Source: Prunella strophiata (lineage: Eukaryota; Chordata; Aves; Passeriformes; Prunellidae). Taken from it: a DNA stretch of 64,000 bases. The notes under the pieces were generated by a model. The model saw only the letters and a list, made by a program, of their open reading frames with translations. It was not told the DNA's origin and did not search any database. Shown here piece by piece: positions 40,301 through 52,300 of the stretch. Position 1 is the first letter of the stretch; every line of letters starts with the position of its first letter. The translations under genes and the position numbers were made by a program. Location: contig JAZBQD010000027.1 in the NCBI GenBank assembly GCA_036583965.1, positions 29,209,001 to 29,273,000 on the forward strand. The letters are read 5' to 3'.

Positions 40301-43300
40301 CATCTCCTCATCCCCAGTCAATGCTCAGCTGTGCCCAGTGAGTCTTTTCTTCTTTGCAGTCACTTCTCAGGGGAAGGGGGAAGCTCTCAAGCAACAAGAA
40401 TGCAAGATTATTTTAAGGGATGAGAAAATGTAATTGAAAAACCACATCAGTTGGCCAGGGTCTTAGAAGCATGTGGGTACATTGCTGTAACAGCTACCAG
40501 GAGGAAACACGCTGCATTTCAGGTGAACACTGATCTTTTAATGTAAGGTTGAGAATAATATTTATATACTGACTCACTAAGATTTATGTTTCTGTATAAA
40601 TCACACACGCACTTAAAAAAAAAAAAAAAAGTAAAAAGCAACTTCAGGATATTCATGGCTTCCAGAATTCTACATAAATCAATTGTACCACAATCCCACA
40701 AGCTTTAAGACAAACACACACACACTCATCTGTTATCAGGGATGTTCACCCATCCAGGCTATCAACAGAAGGAACATGACAAGAACAGCAATGAGATGAC
40801 CCTAGACAAAGCCCTTCTGTGCTTAAGAACCCCAAAGCTCCAGCAAAGCTCAACTCAAAAATCAGTATTCTCAGTGGTGTGGTTAGTAACTGGCTGAACT
40901 GGAGCCCTGGATCAGCACATGTGTGTAGCTTCAGGGAGCCTGGGATCTGAAAGCAAAGCCAGACTTGGCAAATTTGAAGTGCTGAGGCTGCTTTTGGCAT
41001 TTTCACCACGTTCAGCAGGGTAGTGAGACTCAGTGAGGGGCCTGGATGGACCAGGAGTGAGAACAGAGAGGATGAGGAGAGCTCCATCCCCACCTTCTGC
41101 AGCATGGGGAAGACTGGAATGGATGGAGGTGGAGCTTGTAAAGTGCTGAAGAAGCTTCAGCTTTAGCAAAAACTCCCGCTGATAACTTCTCCTTCATTTT
41201 GAAACTTCTCTTGGTTTTCCCAGCAGGAATCAGTCCTTTAGCACAGTTTTCTACAGATGCAGAGGCCATGCACAGAATCTGGTTTCTGCCTTCCCTGTTC
41301 CCTCCAGCAAGATAAGCAAACCAAGACTCAACACAGCAGATCAGATCTTCCAACAATACCTCCAAAGCCATCTGAGGATAGTCATAAAGCACTCAGTGAA
41401 AAGATAAAAAACTCCAGTATTGTAAAAGCAGGTTTAGGCCCAGTGACATGGAAGAATGATGCATCTGACTTCATGTTATCAGAAGGCTGTTTTATTATTA
41501 TATTATATTAAAGAATTCTATATTAACTATACTAAAGAATATAGAAGAATGATCCTTAAAAGAATGCTAAAGAAAGAATAATCAAAACTCATTACTCTTT
41601 CTAGAGTCGCCACACAGCTTGGCTCTAATTTGCCAATAAGTCACAACAACTCACACAGTGCCCAATCAAACATTCACCTTCAGATAAACAACCTCCAAAC
41701 ACATTCCACATGAGCACAACACAGGAGAAGCAAATGAGATAAGAATTGTTTTCTTTCTCTGGGCATCTCTCTGCCTCTCCAGCTTCCCAGGAGAAAAACC
41801 TGAGTGAAGGAATCACATTCAGAAATGTGGCTGCCACACTTCAGAATTCAACCACAAATCCCCAGAGGCAGAGCAGCAGCCCTGGGTGGCCACTGGGACG
41901 TGCCCTGAGGAGAGCATCCCTACCTGTAGCAGTGATGGCCACATCCCTCCTGGTGCTGCAGGAGGCAGGAGCTGAGGGGGGCAGAGGAGCCAGGCTGAGC
42001 CAAGGTCCGCAGGGCCACGGCTGCAATGCCCACAAGAGGAGAGGAGAAGTTGAGAAGCACTGAAGCAACCTGGGGGGGTGGCTCCTCCTGGCTGTGGGTC
42101 ACATTGATGACGAGGGGGTTGTGCTGACATGACAGCTCGTACGTCCCTGTGAGACAAGGCAAAGAAAGAAGTGACCAGGCCAGCTGCAGGGATTTGCTTT
42201 TGGTTTACATCTGCTCCCCCCACACGCCAACAGACCAGCTTGGAAGGCAGAAGAGCCTGCAAGGGAGGGTAGGGGACAGCAGTGAGAGGTCACAGCTGTG
42301 GTGGTGGCTCTGGGTGTCCCCGTTGGAGTCACAGCCAGAGGGTCTCACCCAAAGAGCGGTTCTGTCCATCTGTGTCAGTCAGCTGCACGGCGACCACCGG
42401 CCTGGGCTGCTGGCCTGGGACACTGCCAGAGGAGGCCAGGAAGAGCAGGAGAGAGGTGGGCACTGCAGGTCTCTCGAAGCAAACCTAGGAAAGAGGGCAG
42501 GAGACACTCTGAGAGCAGGAACACTGTCACTGTGGCGCACAAACGACACAACGAGGACAGCAGCTCCTTGCAAGGTGCGAGAGAGCAAAAAGAGGAAGTT
42601 TATTGAATCTGACTGCATTTATAGTTTTCTGAGATTCCAGTGTCATTGGAGGGTGACAGTGCCACCTCCTCAATGCCACTGGACAACCCAACAGTCCATC
42701 AAGTTGCTCTTCCTCCATAGAGGAATGCAAAACAATAAGTTATTTACAGAAAATGTGTGAGAAAGTTCTGCACAAGAATGTAAACATCAGAAGGCTTTAG
42801 AGAAACTTAAAAAATCAGGGTGACAGGAACACCAAATACAGCTTCTCAGAGCCCATACAGGCAAGAGAGAGGAAGAGGCAGCAGTAGGACAGCAGGAGCA
42901 AGGATAAGGGGTCAGACACCTTGCAGGGCTGCAAAGCTGGGGAGAAGGAAGGAAGAGAGCCAAAACAGTCCTTTCCCTCTGAATTTTCATTCTTCCTTCT
43001 CCTCACATATTCAGTCCCACCTTGACATAAATTTAGAGCATCTTCACACCATCCACATTTGCTACTTTTTAAACTGAGCAAGACCTGGATAACCTCTTTC
43101 CTGCTCCCCCTTCACCAGCCTTGGACTCCCACCCCACACAGAGCTGGCCAGGCAAGTGAGACACCAGAGAAAACAGCTACCAGCCTTGCCACCAAAAATA
43201 TTTCCAATAAAAAAGCCCTCAAAGTAGACAAAAACCAAAACAAGCCCAAAGAATGCCCCCAGTAGCCACTGCAACAGCAAACTGTCCACCAGCCAACATG

Positions 43301-46300
43301 TGGAAAGATTTGTGGGAAGAAGCCCTGCCTGCTAGGAGAGCCAGCAACTTGCTACTTGTCTACAACCCTGAAGGCAGCTGGAAGTAGCTGGGAAATGCAT
43401 GGCATCAGTCATGGCAGAGCAGATGTTCTTTGGAAGTTAGAAGACAGAAATGTTTTCCTCCCCCACCCCAGTGCCCCCCCAGTGCTGAGATGTGTTTTGA
43501 TCAAGATCCTCCCGATACAGTGTTTTTGTGGAATGCTGGCGTGGAGGAAGCCCAGAAACCCGAGGCAAAGGTGTTATTTGGAAAGAAGACAAGTCCTGGC
43601 TGGCCAGGCACAGCCCAAGGAGCAGACTGTGGGAATGGAGGGGACAGCCACGCAATCTGTGATGGCAGCCTCGCCTCAGGGCGGCTCTGCCACGCCAGGC
43701 ATTGTTCACACACGGGAGCAGGAGAAAACCTTGGGCTGCAGCCCAGGGCTCCCACCCTGCAGGGAGGTGCTCATCAGCAAAAGCCCCATGAGCGAGGCCC
43801 CACTGGTGTCTCCTGGCTCCCTCAGCCAGGGCTTGCTTGCTCACAGGGCTGCCTGGCTGCAAGGAGAGCACCAGAGGGCTCCAGTGCTTTCATTTGGTAT
43901 ATCCCCACTGCCTCCCCCAGTGAGATAAGTGGGGGAAGAAGGGAAAGAAACAGGAAAGCAAGAAGGGAGGAAAAGAAAGACAAGGAGCCCCCCAAGACAG
44001 AGCTGTGAAGTCCCAAGGACCTGGAGGATTTTAACCCAACCTCCAAGTGTGGTTCCTCAGGGGAGGAGAGGTAGTTGGAGGAGTCAGGTGAGGCTGGAAT
44101 TTCCCTGGAATACACATCTTGAGGTGGAGAGTTCTGTCTTTCCCTTCCTACATCTGCATGAGGGTGAAAGGCACTGGCCCCAAGTCAGGCCAGTAGCAGC
44201 TGCCTTGATTACCATCCCAATCCTTTTCAATACATATTATGTGCTTGGCCACAGCAGGCCTATCTTCTTAATTTTTCTCCCTCCCTCTCCCCACTTCTTA
44301 TTTAATTTCCTGCATTACACATCCTGACTTGCTTACAAGTTATTTTGATGTCTTTCCTCATCAGGTGTATTAAAAACTGAGAACAAAGCATGGCTGGAGA
44401 TCTGCAAATTGTAACAATTCTCATGTGCAGGCAGACCCAAGGGCCATGGCAGATAAATGCTGTGTGCAGTGGCACAGACACACATACCTCTTGCCCCCAG
44501 CCTACTTACAGCAGGACAGTGAGCTTGGTAAAACACTGTCACTGGCTTTCCAGGGCACTTGTGGAGCCCTGGAAACATTCAAGAGCTGATCTAGTGGAAG
44601 GTGTCTCTGCTCATGGCAGTGGGGTTTGAACTGCAGGGAATTTAAGCTCCTTCCCAGCCCTAACCACTCCATGATCCTTTGAACCAGCCCTTCCTCTTGT
44701 TCACTGGTGCCACCTCTTCAGAACACTGTAGGAAGTGATTCCTACCATCTGATGAGTTTTTTGGTGCAGCTCTAACCAGGGAGACACAGGTGCAAGAGCT
44801 TTAAAATGGCCCTGGGAGCTGGTGGACACCAAACACCCCCTGCACATGGGCACACATGCATCAACAGCACCACTCCTGTCTGGGCAGGCAGCTGTGCTAG
44901 GCAAATTGTCAACAAAAAGCCATCTTTCCTAACCCAATATGTTACCAATCAGGCCAACTCTTAAAAAAAAAAAAAAAAAAAAAAAAGGAAAAAAGGGCAC
45001 ATTTATTACTAGTCCATAAATAATTTTATGGGCAGAAAATAATAGCACTCCTAGAGAGAGCACGGAGAACCAGTAATGAAAGTCTTTAGTATAAACATCC
45101 ATAGAGGAAGAGAACTGACCACAAGCTCCAATAAAACTGTAACATGTTTTAACCCCTGCTGAGAAGTGGAAGCAAGGAAAGCAAGGAAGCAAGCTTTCAT
45201 CTAGGTAAGGCCAAGGGGGAGGATTACTGCTTTCTCCTCAGCAAAGGAGGAAAAGAGGCACGTTGGTCATGGCCAGAGACTGAAGCCACAAACTGGGTTG
45301 TGAGCACACAGACAAGGAAGAGAGGGGAAATTAGAAGGCTAAAGGAAGTTGTTTTGGAGAGACAGAGGAGCTCAGAGCAGTACTCATGTTTGTTGACTGA
45401 GGTTTGATGATTCACCAAGCTGTCTGAGCATCTGGGGAAAGAGGCCTTCTCTGGAGAGCCTCGAACAGAGCAGGGAGAGCTGCCCCTCAGAGTGCAGAGG
45501 GAGCAGCATGCCAGAGCCTGGCTTTCCAGCAGCACCAGGCAGCAGCCACAAAACCTCTAAACTGTGCCTGTGGTCAGAAACCCAACGCTGTAAAAATCCC
45601 AGTGGCCCAACCCTCAGCCCTCCTCTGTCCCTGTCCTCTACCTGCTGGGACAGAGGGGTTGGACCCTCCCAGGGGCACCCCCAAAGCCCCTGTTGGGCTG
45701 CAGGACCAACATCCTGGGGCACAGAAGGGCCACCTCTGCTCTGGAGCCATCAGAAGGACCTGTGTGCCACAGCTGGATGTGGGCTTTGGGTGCTCAGCAG
45801 CACCCTGGGGTGCTCAGCACCCCTCAGGATGGCAGGAGACATCCAGCTGCCCTCTGCTGCTGGAACAAAGGCAACTAGACCTTTGAACACAGCCTGTGCC
45901 TACCCTTTGGGGGTGTTAAAGCACAGCTTGACTGCAGGGCAGAGTCAGGAGCAAGCTGTTTCTCAGCCTCGAGGCATTTCTGTGGTATTTTGGTTTCCTG
46001 CACTGTCCTTCTCCTGGCAATCTGCCCCAGGATGGGTTTGCTGCTCACAGTGGGAATGGGGCAACTACATAAGATCCAGACACAGGTATGTTGGGATTTA
46101 CAAGGAGTGCAGTAGCATATGGAGTTTAAAACTACTAAAGTAGTCTAAAGTAGTCTAAAACTACTACATGAGTAGTTTTAGAGGTTGCTGTAGCTCCTAC
46201 GGGACAAAAAAGGATGGGTTTTGTCACCAGAGCTGGGTAAAGACAAACAAATCCTTTGTGCCTGCCCACACACCCTCACTTACCTTGAGCCAAACTCCCT

Positions 46301-49300
46301 CATCACCCAAAAGCATCTTCTGATTTGGGTCCTGAGCATTCTCTTGGCTGGGAGCACAGGGAAACCAAGCAGCCTGCAAAAGGTCCCTTGGCACCTCATG
46401 CAGGTGGGATTTACATACCTGAAAGGAGAGACTTATTTCAACCCAGAAGGTTGCAAAGACAGGAGAGAAAAACAGCACCTAGAAAACTTCAAGGAAGACT
46501 CAGCAAGGTGTTGAGAAGGACCCCAAGGTGGCTCTTAGCATGAAGACAGTTAGGATGTGGCTTCCTAAGTGACATCTCACTGCCCACACGTGTGCACAGA
46601 AGACCTCTGCCATTGTGGAGTGCTGTAAATGTGTTGTTTAAGCCTCTCCTGGAGTCTGTGGGGCTGAGTAACAAGCTGTGAGCTGGTAGGTGAGACCATG
46701 GCATTCTGATTTTGGCTGGGCTCACGAGACACAAAGGTGTGATCCATTTGCCTGAATAACACTCTTCTGCTCCATTCAATGCCCTGTGGCATCCCAGACA
46801 TCCCCACAGGCCTGGCAGACAAAACCTGGGAGATGCAGGTGTCATTGTAAAGGAACAGACACCTGAGCCCAAGGCACCTCGTCAGACATGTGCATCTGGG
46901 CAGTTTAATCATGCTGCAGGTCTCAAGAAGATCATTCCTCATATCAAGTCAGTAGAAACACATGTGTCAAGGGCTAAATGTGATCTCTTTACATATTTCT
47001 TGCCTTTCTTCAGCTTGCTAGGAAAGAACATACACACCACGTTAACACCAATCAGGCAAAATCCCCTCCAGGCTCTGCTCCAAAGCCCATATGAAAGATG
47101 GGAATTCTCCCATTGATTTTTCCTTGGCTTCAGATCAGAGGGCTTGGGAGCAGTACAGATGCTGATGTGTGTGTGATTTCATCCTTTCAGGCCCTGACCT
47201 AATAAGGTATTAGACTGACAGGATTTTTTTTTAAGCCAGCAGTGGGACAAGTCACATGCTCCAAGAGGAGCATTTGGCTGGGGCCATGGGGTGCTCACTG
47301 TTCAGTGAAGTGCATGCCTGGGGGAGGTGCTCCCTGCCAGGGTGAAGCACCTCTCCAGGAACTGCAGCTCCTGAGCTCAGGGACTGGTGCAAGAGGAGTG
47401 TGAGAAATGCCCAGGTCTTCCACTCAGTCCCTGGTTGGGAAGATAGCAATCAATGGATGCTTCCAGAGCTGATTTTGTTTGTGTCTTCCCCAGCACAGAC
47501 TTTGTCCATATTTTTTTTTGTCCATGCCTTCACTCACCTTCACAACAGGCTCTCCAGTGACTATGGAAGCAGGGCAGGACTTTGCATCCTGTTGGGAGGC
47601 ATAGGCTCTCACTGCCCACAGATCCACATACCCCTCAGGAGTGTGGGGACCACAGTCCAGCAGGCTGCTTGTCTCCTCAAAGGGCTCACACACACCATCC
47701 CCATCGTGAACGTAGCACAGGCTTGGCTCCCCTGCAGGGAGAACAGGGATGAGCTGCTTACAAACCAGGCTCCAGGCACACATCTCCTCTCCCTATAAGA
47801 GGTTTGCTGTCCCCTTAGCCTGGGGTTTTCCCAGCACAAGACCCATGGATCACTGCAGCTGCAAATCCAGGTTCTGTTGAGATGAGGTGCATGGCCCTCT
47901 GCTCTCAGGAGCAGTGTGAATAACACACAGTTTTGTCTCCTGCCTCAAAAGGAGTCAATCCATTTGGACCTGCCTCAATCCAGCTGGACTCACCAACACA
48001 GTTGAAGCCTTTTTCCTTTTTACACTTCCTGGAACAACCATCTCCATCCAGCAGGTCCCCATCATCACATTCCTCTTCCAGGCTCCTAAGAGGGCAACAG
48101 CCAGATGTGTTATTACCACCTTTGACTCAACACCCACCCCTGTGCTCCTGCCCAGTCATGAGTGAGGACCCCTTATCTTGGTTCTATTTCCACAGAAGCA
48201 GTTCAAAAGGAAGAACCACACATGGAATTAGGTAAGAGAAAACACCTCGCCAGGGGATAAAAAGAGGTTGAAGTCACAGCATTTGGGAGCAGACATGATT
48301 GTACTGTGACTTTGCTGTAAAACCTGAGGCAAGAACTCTGGGAGAATGGAAAAAACAGAGAACTAAGCATCAGGAAGACCTGGAGAAAGTGTTGGAAAAG
48401 GCAGGAGATTCTGAAATGGGGCTGGGAGAAGGAGGCAGGAGAAGGGGAGAGACAGGAGGTTCCTCTCCCTTTCTCCCTTTCCCTTTCCTTACTCTGCTAA
48501 GAAAACTGGTTTCAAATGAAAGTGATCCTGAGTATGCTGGAAGTTGAAGTGAAAGCTCAAATATGGAAATCTGAAATAATTATCTCCCAGGCAGAGCAGG
48601 TGCAGCATTGGGCTCTGTCAGTGCAGAGGTGGTGCATCCCTCATTATTTGGGGTCTCTGAGCAGAGACTGGACAGCTCTCTAAAGACACCACACCATGTA
48701 GGACTGTGCTTGTTGCAGGGCCCTGAGCAAAAAGTTGTACTGCCCACTTCCAAAGGCAGATCCTTTGGGCTGGACTCTGCCACAGTTCGCTGAGATGGGC
48801 CAGAATCCAAGCTCTGAAGTCAAGAACAGAGGATGTTCAGGTTGGACCCCTCATGCAGACCATGTCCCTCAAAAAGATCCACCTCCATCTCTCATGCACA
48901 TGGCATTTTACAAAACACACACTCTACAGCTCAGTCTGCTGGAGGGATTTTGTACAGCAGCTTCAGCCACGTACCCGTGCATGGAGGACCCACCTGCTGC
49001 TTCCCTTTGGGGCAGGATGACCTGACAGCTTAAAGAACCTCAGCTGAGAGCTTCAGGAGATTGTCAACTTACGTGGTCACCTTCCCATCCCCACAGTAGG
49101 GTGCTCCGTGCACGTGGACGAGCGGTGGGGAGGCTTCTCCTGAGGTTGTCCCAGACACCACCTGCACCTGGTAGTGGTACACCTGCCCAGGAGTGACTTC
49201 CCTGCAGGGACAGACAGAACTTGAGGGAACAGCCACATCTGCAGCACTGACATTTGCTCAGCACAGCTACAGACATCACGTGTATACATCCATGAAGTAT

Positions 49301-52300
49301 CACAACCTGACGTGTCTTCATACTCTGTCAGTGGGAAGAGAGCCTCTTTTAGGTCATGCTGCTTATTTCCCAAGGGTCTGAGCTGGGGAGAAGTGGAATT
49401 AGCTTGAGTAATCATTTTACTCGTTGTATTGATGGGGGAAATGCAATTTTATGGGTTGTATTGAGGGGAAAATGTTTCTGGGTTTAATAAGCTCCTTCTG
49501 GTTAACCTGGGCTCATGGACAAGGGTGGTGTTAGCACAGTGGGTCTGAGACATTGGTTTCAAAGCAATTAAAGATTCTAGGACAATGGTTGCTGAGTTAG
49601 CTAAAGTAGAAAAATCAGCTTTTGTTTAGAGGTAACAGAAGCCAGGCTTAGATAAGCTACCTGGACATCATTTTTCACTACTTGTCAATATCATGGAGAA
49701 CAGGCTTCCTCACCCATTGAGCATAAGGAAGCAGGGGGATTTAGTTTGTCACATATTAGAAAAGGTAGAAAGGTCAGAGCGAGGAAGACTCTTTTTACTT
49801 GCTCATTTCTGGAGACCCCTCCCCAAAAGGGACCCCTGACCCATTCCAGGGAACAAACCATGCATGCTTAATAGCCTTTCTTCCAATTTGCATGGGAAGA
49901 GGGGCAGAGGAAGTGACAGGGGTATGAATATGCATTTGTACTTTGTATATTCAACACTGTTGTAAATAAAAGGCTTTGTAATGATGGATACAACTCGTAG
50001 TGTGGGCTGGGACAATCCCACACACTACCCAGCGCTGCAATAAACACACACTTTCTAACTTTAAGTTGTTAGAGAGTCTTTGTCTATCATAGTGGAATAT
50101 AGATATTAGATCTATATTCATATTTTAGTAATTCAGGTCTGCCACACCCTTGCTCAATGGCACTGGGTGCAGTAATTCCCAGAGCAGGGGGACAGCAGGA
50201 AAAACAAAACAGAAGCAAAACCATGCGGGGATTCAAAGGGAGAAGACACAAGGAGGCAATGAAAGGTGGCTCAGGCAGCCCTTCAGCCCAGCACAGAGCA
50301 GCTGTGACTCACGTGTCGGTGAACTGGCGGTGTCCCTGCAGGGGGGTGGCAGGGGACCCGTCTGCAAAGGGGGGCTCACGGAGCACCCGGTACTGGATCA
50401 GCCTGCAGGCAGAGCACAGGGAGCTGTGGGGCCTGGAGGTCAGCAGGGCCGTGTCTATCTCCATCCTCTCGTCAAAGGTGTAGATTTTAACTCCAGACAT
50501 CTTCTTAGGGATGTTGAGCTTCACAGTAAAGGGGACGTCGCAGAAGGTGTCTAGGGGGCCCAGGTGGATGGAGTCCCCTTGCTCTGTCAGGATTTCAATG
50601 TCAGACAGGGCCTTGGGAGAGCCCGTGGAGAGGTAGGTGGTCCAGAGGGTGAGGGAGTCGGGGTGCACGGGGTGCAGGAAGCGCAGCTCCAGGATGCAGC
50701 CGTGGGGCTGGGGGCACGGCACCGTCATGTTCATGTCGTACAGGTGCAGCTCGGGGCTCCAGGCCTGCAGGCTGGGCTCGCAGGGCTGATCCACGTCTGG
50801 GGGACCTGGCACAGGGAGGAAGCTGCTGAAAACCAGGGGACAGCTGGCTTCACAGGAGACCCACAGGGGGGATCTTCCCTGTAGGTGTTTAAGCACTTTG
50901 TTGGGGGTTGGATTTGCTTCCGTGTTTGTGGAATTTTTCCCCAAGTGGGTTGTTAGGGAACTAACTGCTGGGTACTTATGGGCACTTGACCCAAACACAA
51001 GAGGTGGCCAAACACCACCAGAGTTTTGGGGCTGGTGCTCCCTGATGGTGGCCACTGAGGCTCACCAATGCCATGACACACTGCATCATCCCACTGTGAT
51101 GAAGGGAGCACCCAGCATTCCCACCCAGATAAAAAGGGGACCTGGCAGCACCAGGTTATCCTGTTTTTCCACTGGATTCCCAGGGGAAGACTGGACCCAT
51201 CTCAGCACCACTGGACTTTCTACAGGACCATTCACAGAACTGCATCTGTTACTCCAGGGGGATTCATCTGGACTGCTTTTAACACGCTGACCCACAGGGT
51301 GTCAGGTCACATCCCTGACTCTGACAGGGGCTTCGTTTTGGTTTGGTTCTTTGTATTGTTTTGGTTTTCTAGGGTTTTTTGTTTGTTTTGTTTTTTTCCT
51401 TGTTTTTCTGTACTATTACACTTGTAATTTTTAATATTCATAGTAAAGAGCTGTTATTCCTATTCCCAAATCTTTGCCTGAAAGCCCCTAATTGCAAAAT
51501 TATACTAATCTGAGGGAGGGGGTTTACATTCCTCTATTCAAAGGGAGATTCCAGCTTTTGCTGGCAGATACCTGTTTTTTTCAAAACCAGGACACACTTC
51601 CAGGCTGTAACTGCACACCCATGTGGGTTTGCACCCACGTGTCCCAGACCTGGTGGCACCTGCCCTAACATCCTGGAAAGCAATCATCCCACTGGTCTCC
51701 AGGCTCCTGGGCACTTGCACAAGGCTCAGCAGAGCTGGTGACTCACCGCCCTCTCAGATGGGAACAGTGGTATCCACACTGCAGCTGGGCACAGTGTGGA
51801 GATCTAGGGACAGCCCAGACACAGCTGAGGAATGTGCAGCTTGCTCTGTAGCCTCACAGGTGCAGAAACTTTGCCAAGGGCACCTGAGTGCTCCAAGCAG
51901 AGCAGAGACTGAAGCCTTGCACAAGCACAGGCTGGGTCATAGTCAGGAAGAGGCCAGGTCCAAAGCAGAGAAGCAGGTCTGGAAGGCTGTTTCTCCAGAA
52001 GATCCTCCAGGACAGTACCCAGGCTAATCTCAGAGCCCCAGCCTGCCTCCCCTGATGGTGGATTAGCACTCAGCAAGAGAAATGGAGTGCTGGCCTTTCA
52101 AATGCAGAAAGGATCACTGGAATTTATCATTCTGTAGTAGAAACACCCTTGTCTTCATTAGCCACTAGAAGCATTTCTTAGAGCTCAGCACCAATTCAAA
52201 GCCTTCACCCATAAAAGACAAGTCCAAAAGATTCTGAAACCCCAAAACTCCGTTTTTGTTATCAAAGCAAACAAGCACTTGTGACAACTACAGACACACA

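Larger units (their letters stand above)
32596..41923 (-). other. PAPPA2 intron 10 (9.3 kb)
   Basis: Holds two CR1 fragments (34586-34705, 38361-38528), a C run (39956-39974), an A run (40615-40630) and an LTR-like element at its transcript-5' end (41421-41838). The stretches 35000-38300 and 38600-41400 show no named feature; some may be conserved non-coding sequence, which cannot be judged from one genome. Confidence 0.75.
42485..46283 (-). other. PAPPA2 intron 8 (3.8 kb)
   Basis: Begins in transcript order after exon 8 and ends with a solo LTR (42525-42825) 40 bases before exon 9. It also holds a CR1 fragment (44548-44686), a long A run (44963-44986) and an inverted repeat (46155-46181). 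Confidence 0.82.

Noticed and set aside
42149..42760. 203-codon plus-strand open frame across exon 9 and the solo LTR
   Set aside because: It is antisense to a confirmed exon and runs into retroviral LTR sequence; a shadow frame.
49960..50045. AATAAA signals as an alternative PAPPA2 poly(A) site
   Set aside because: They lie on the plus strand, antisense to the gene, and belong to the LTR.
50806..51055. Upstream extension of the exon 4 reading frame
   Set aside because: The frame is open, but the segment upstream of TGCCAG|GTCCCC has no pappalysin similarity. Exon 3 splices to 50805 in perfect phase.
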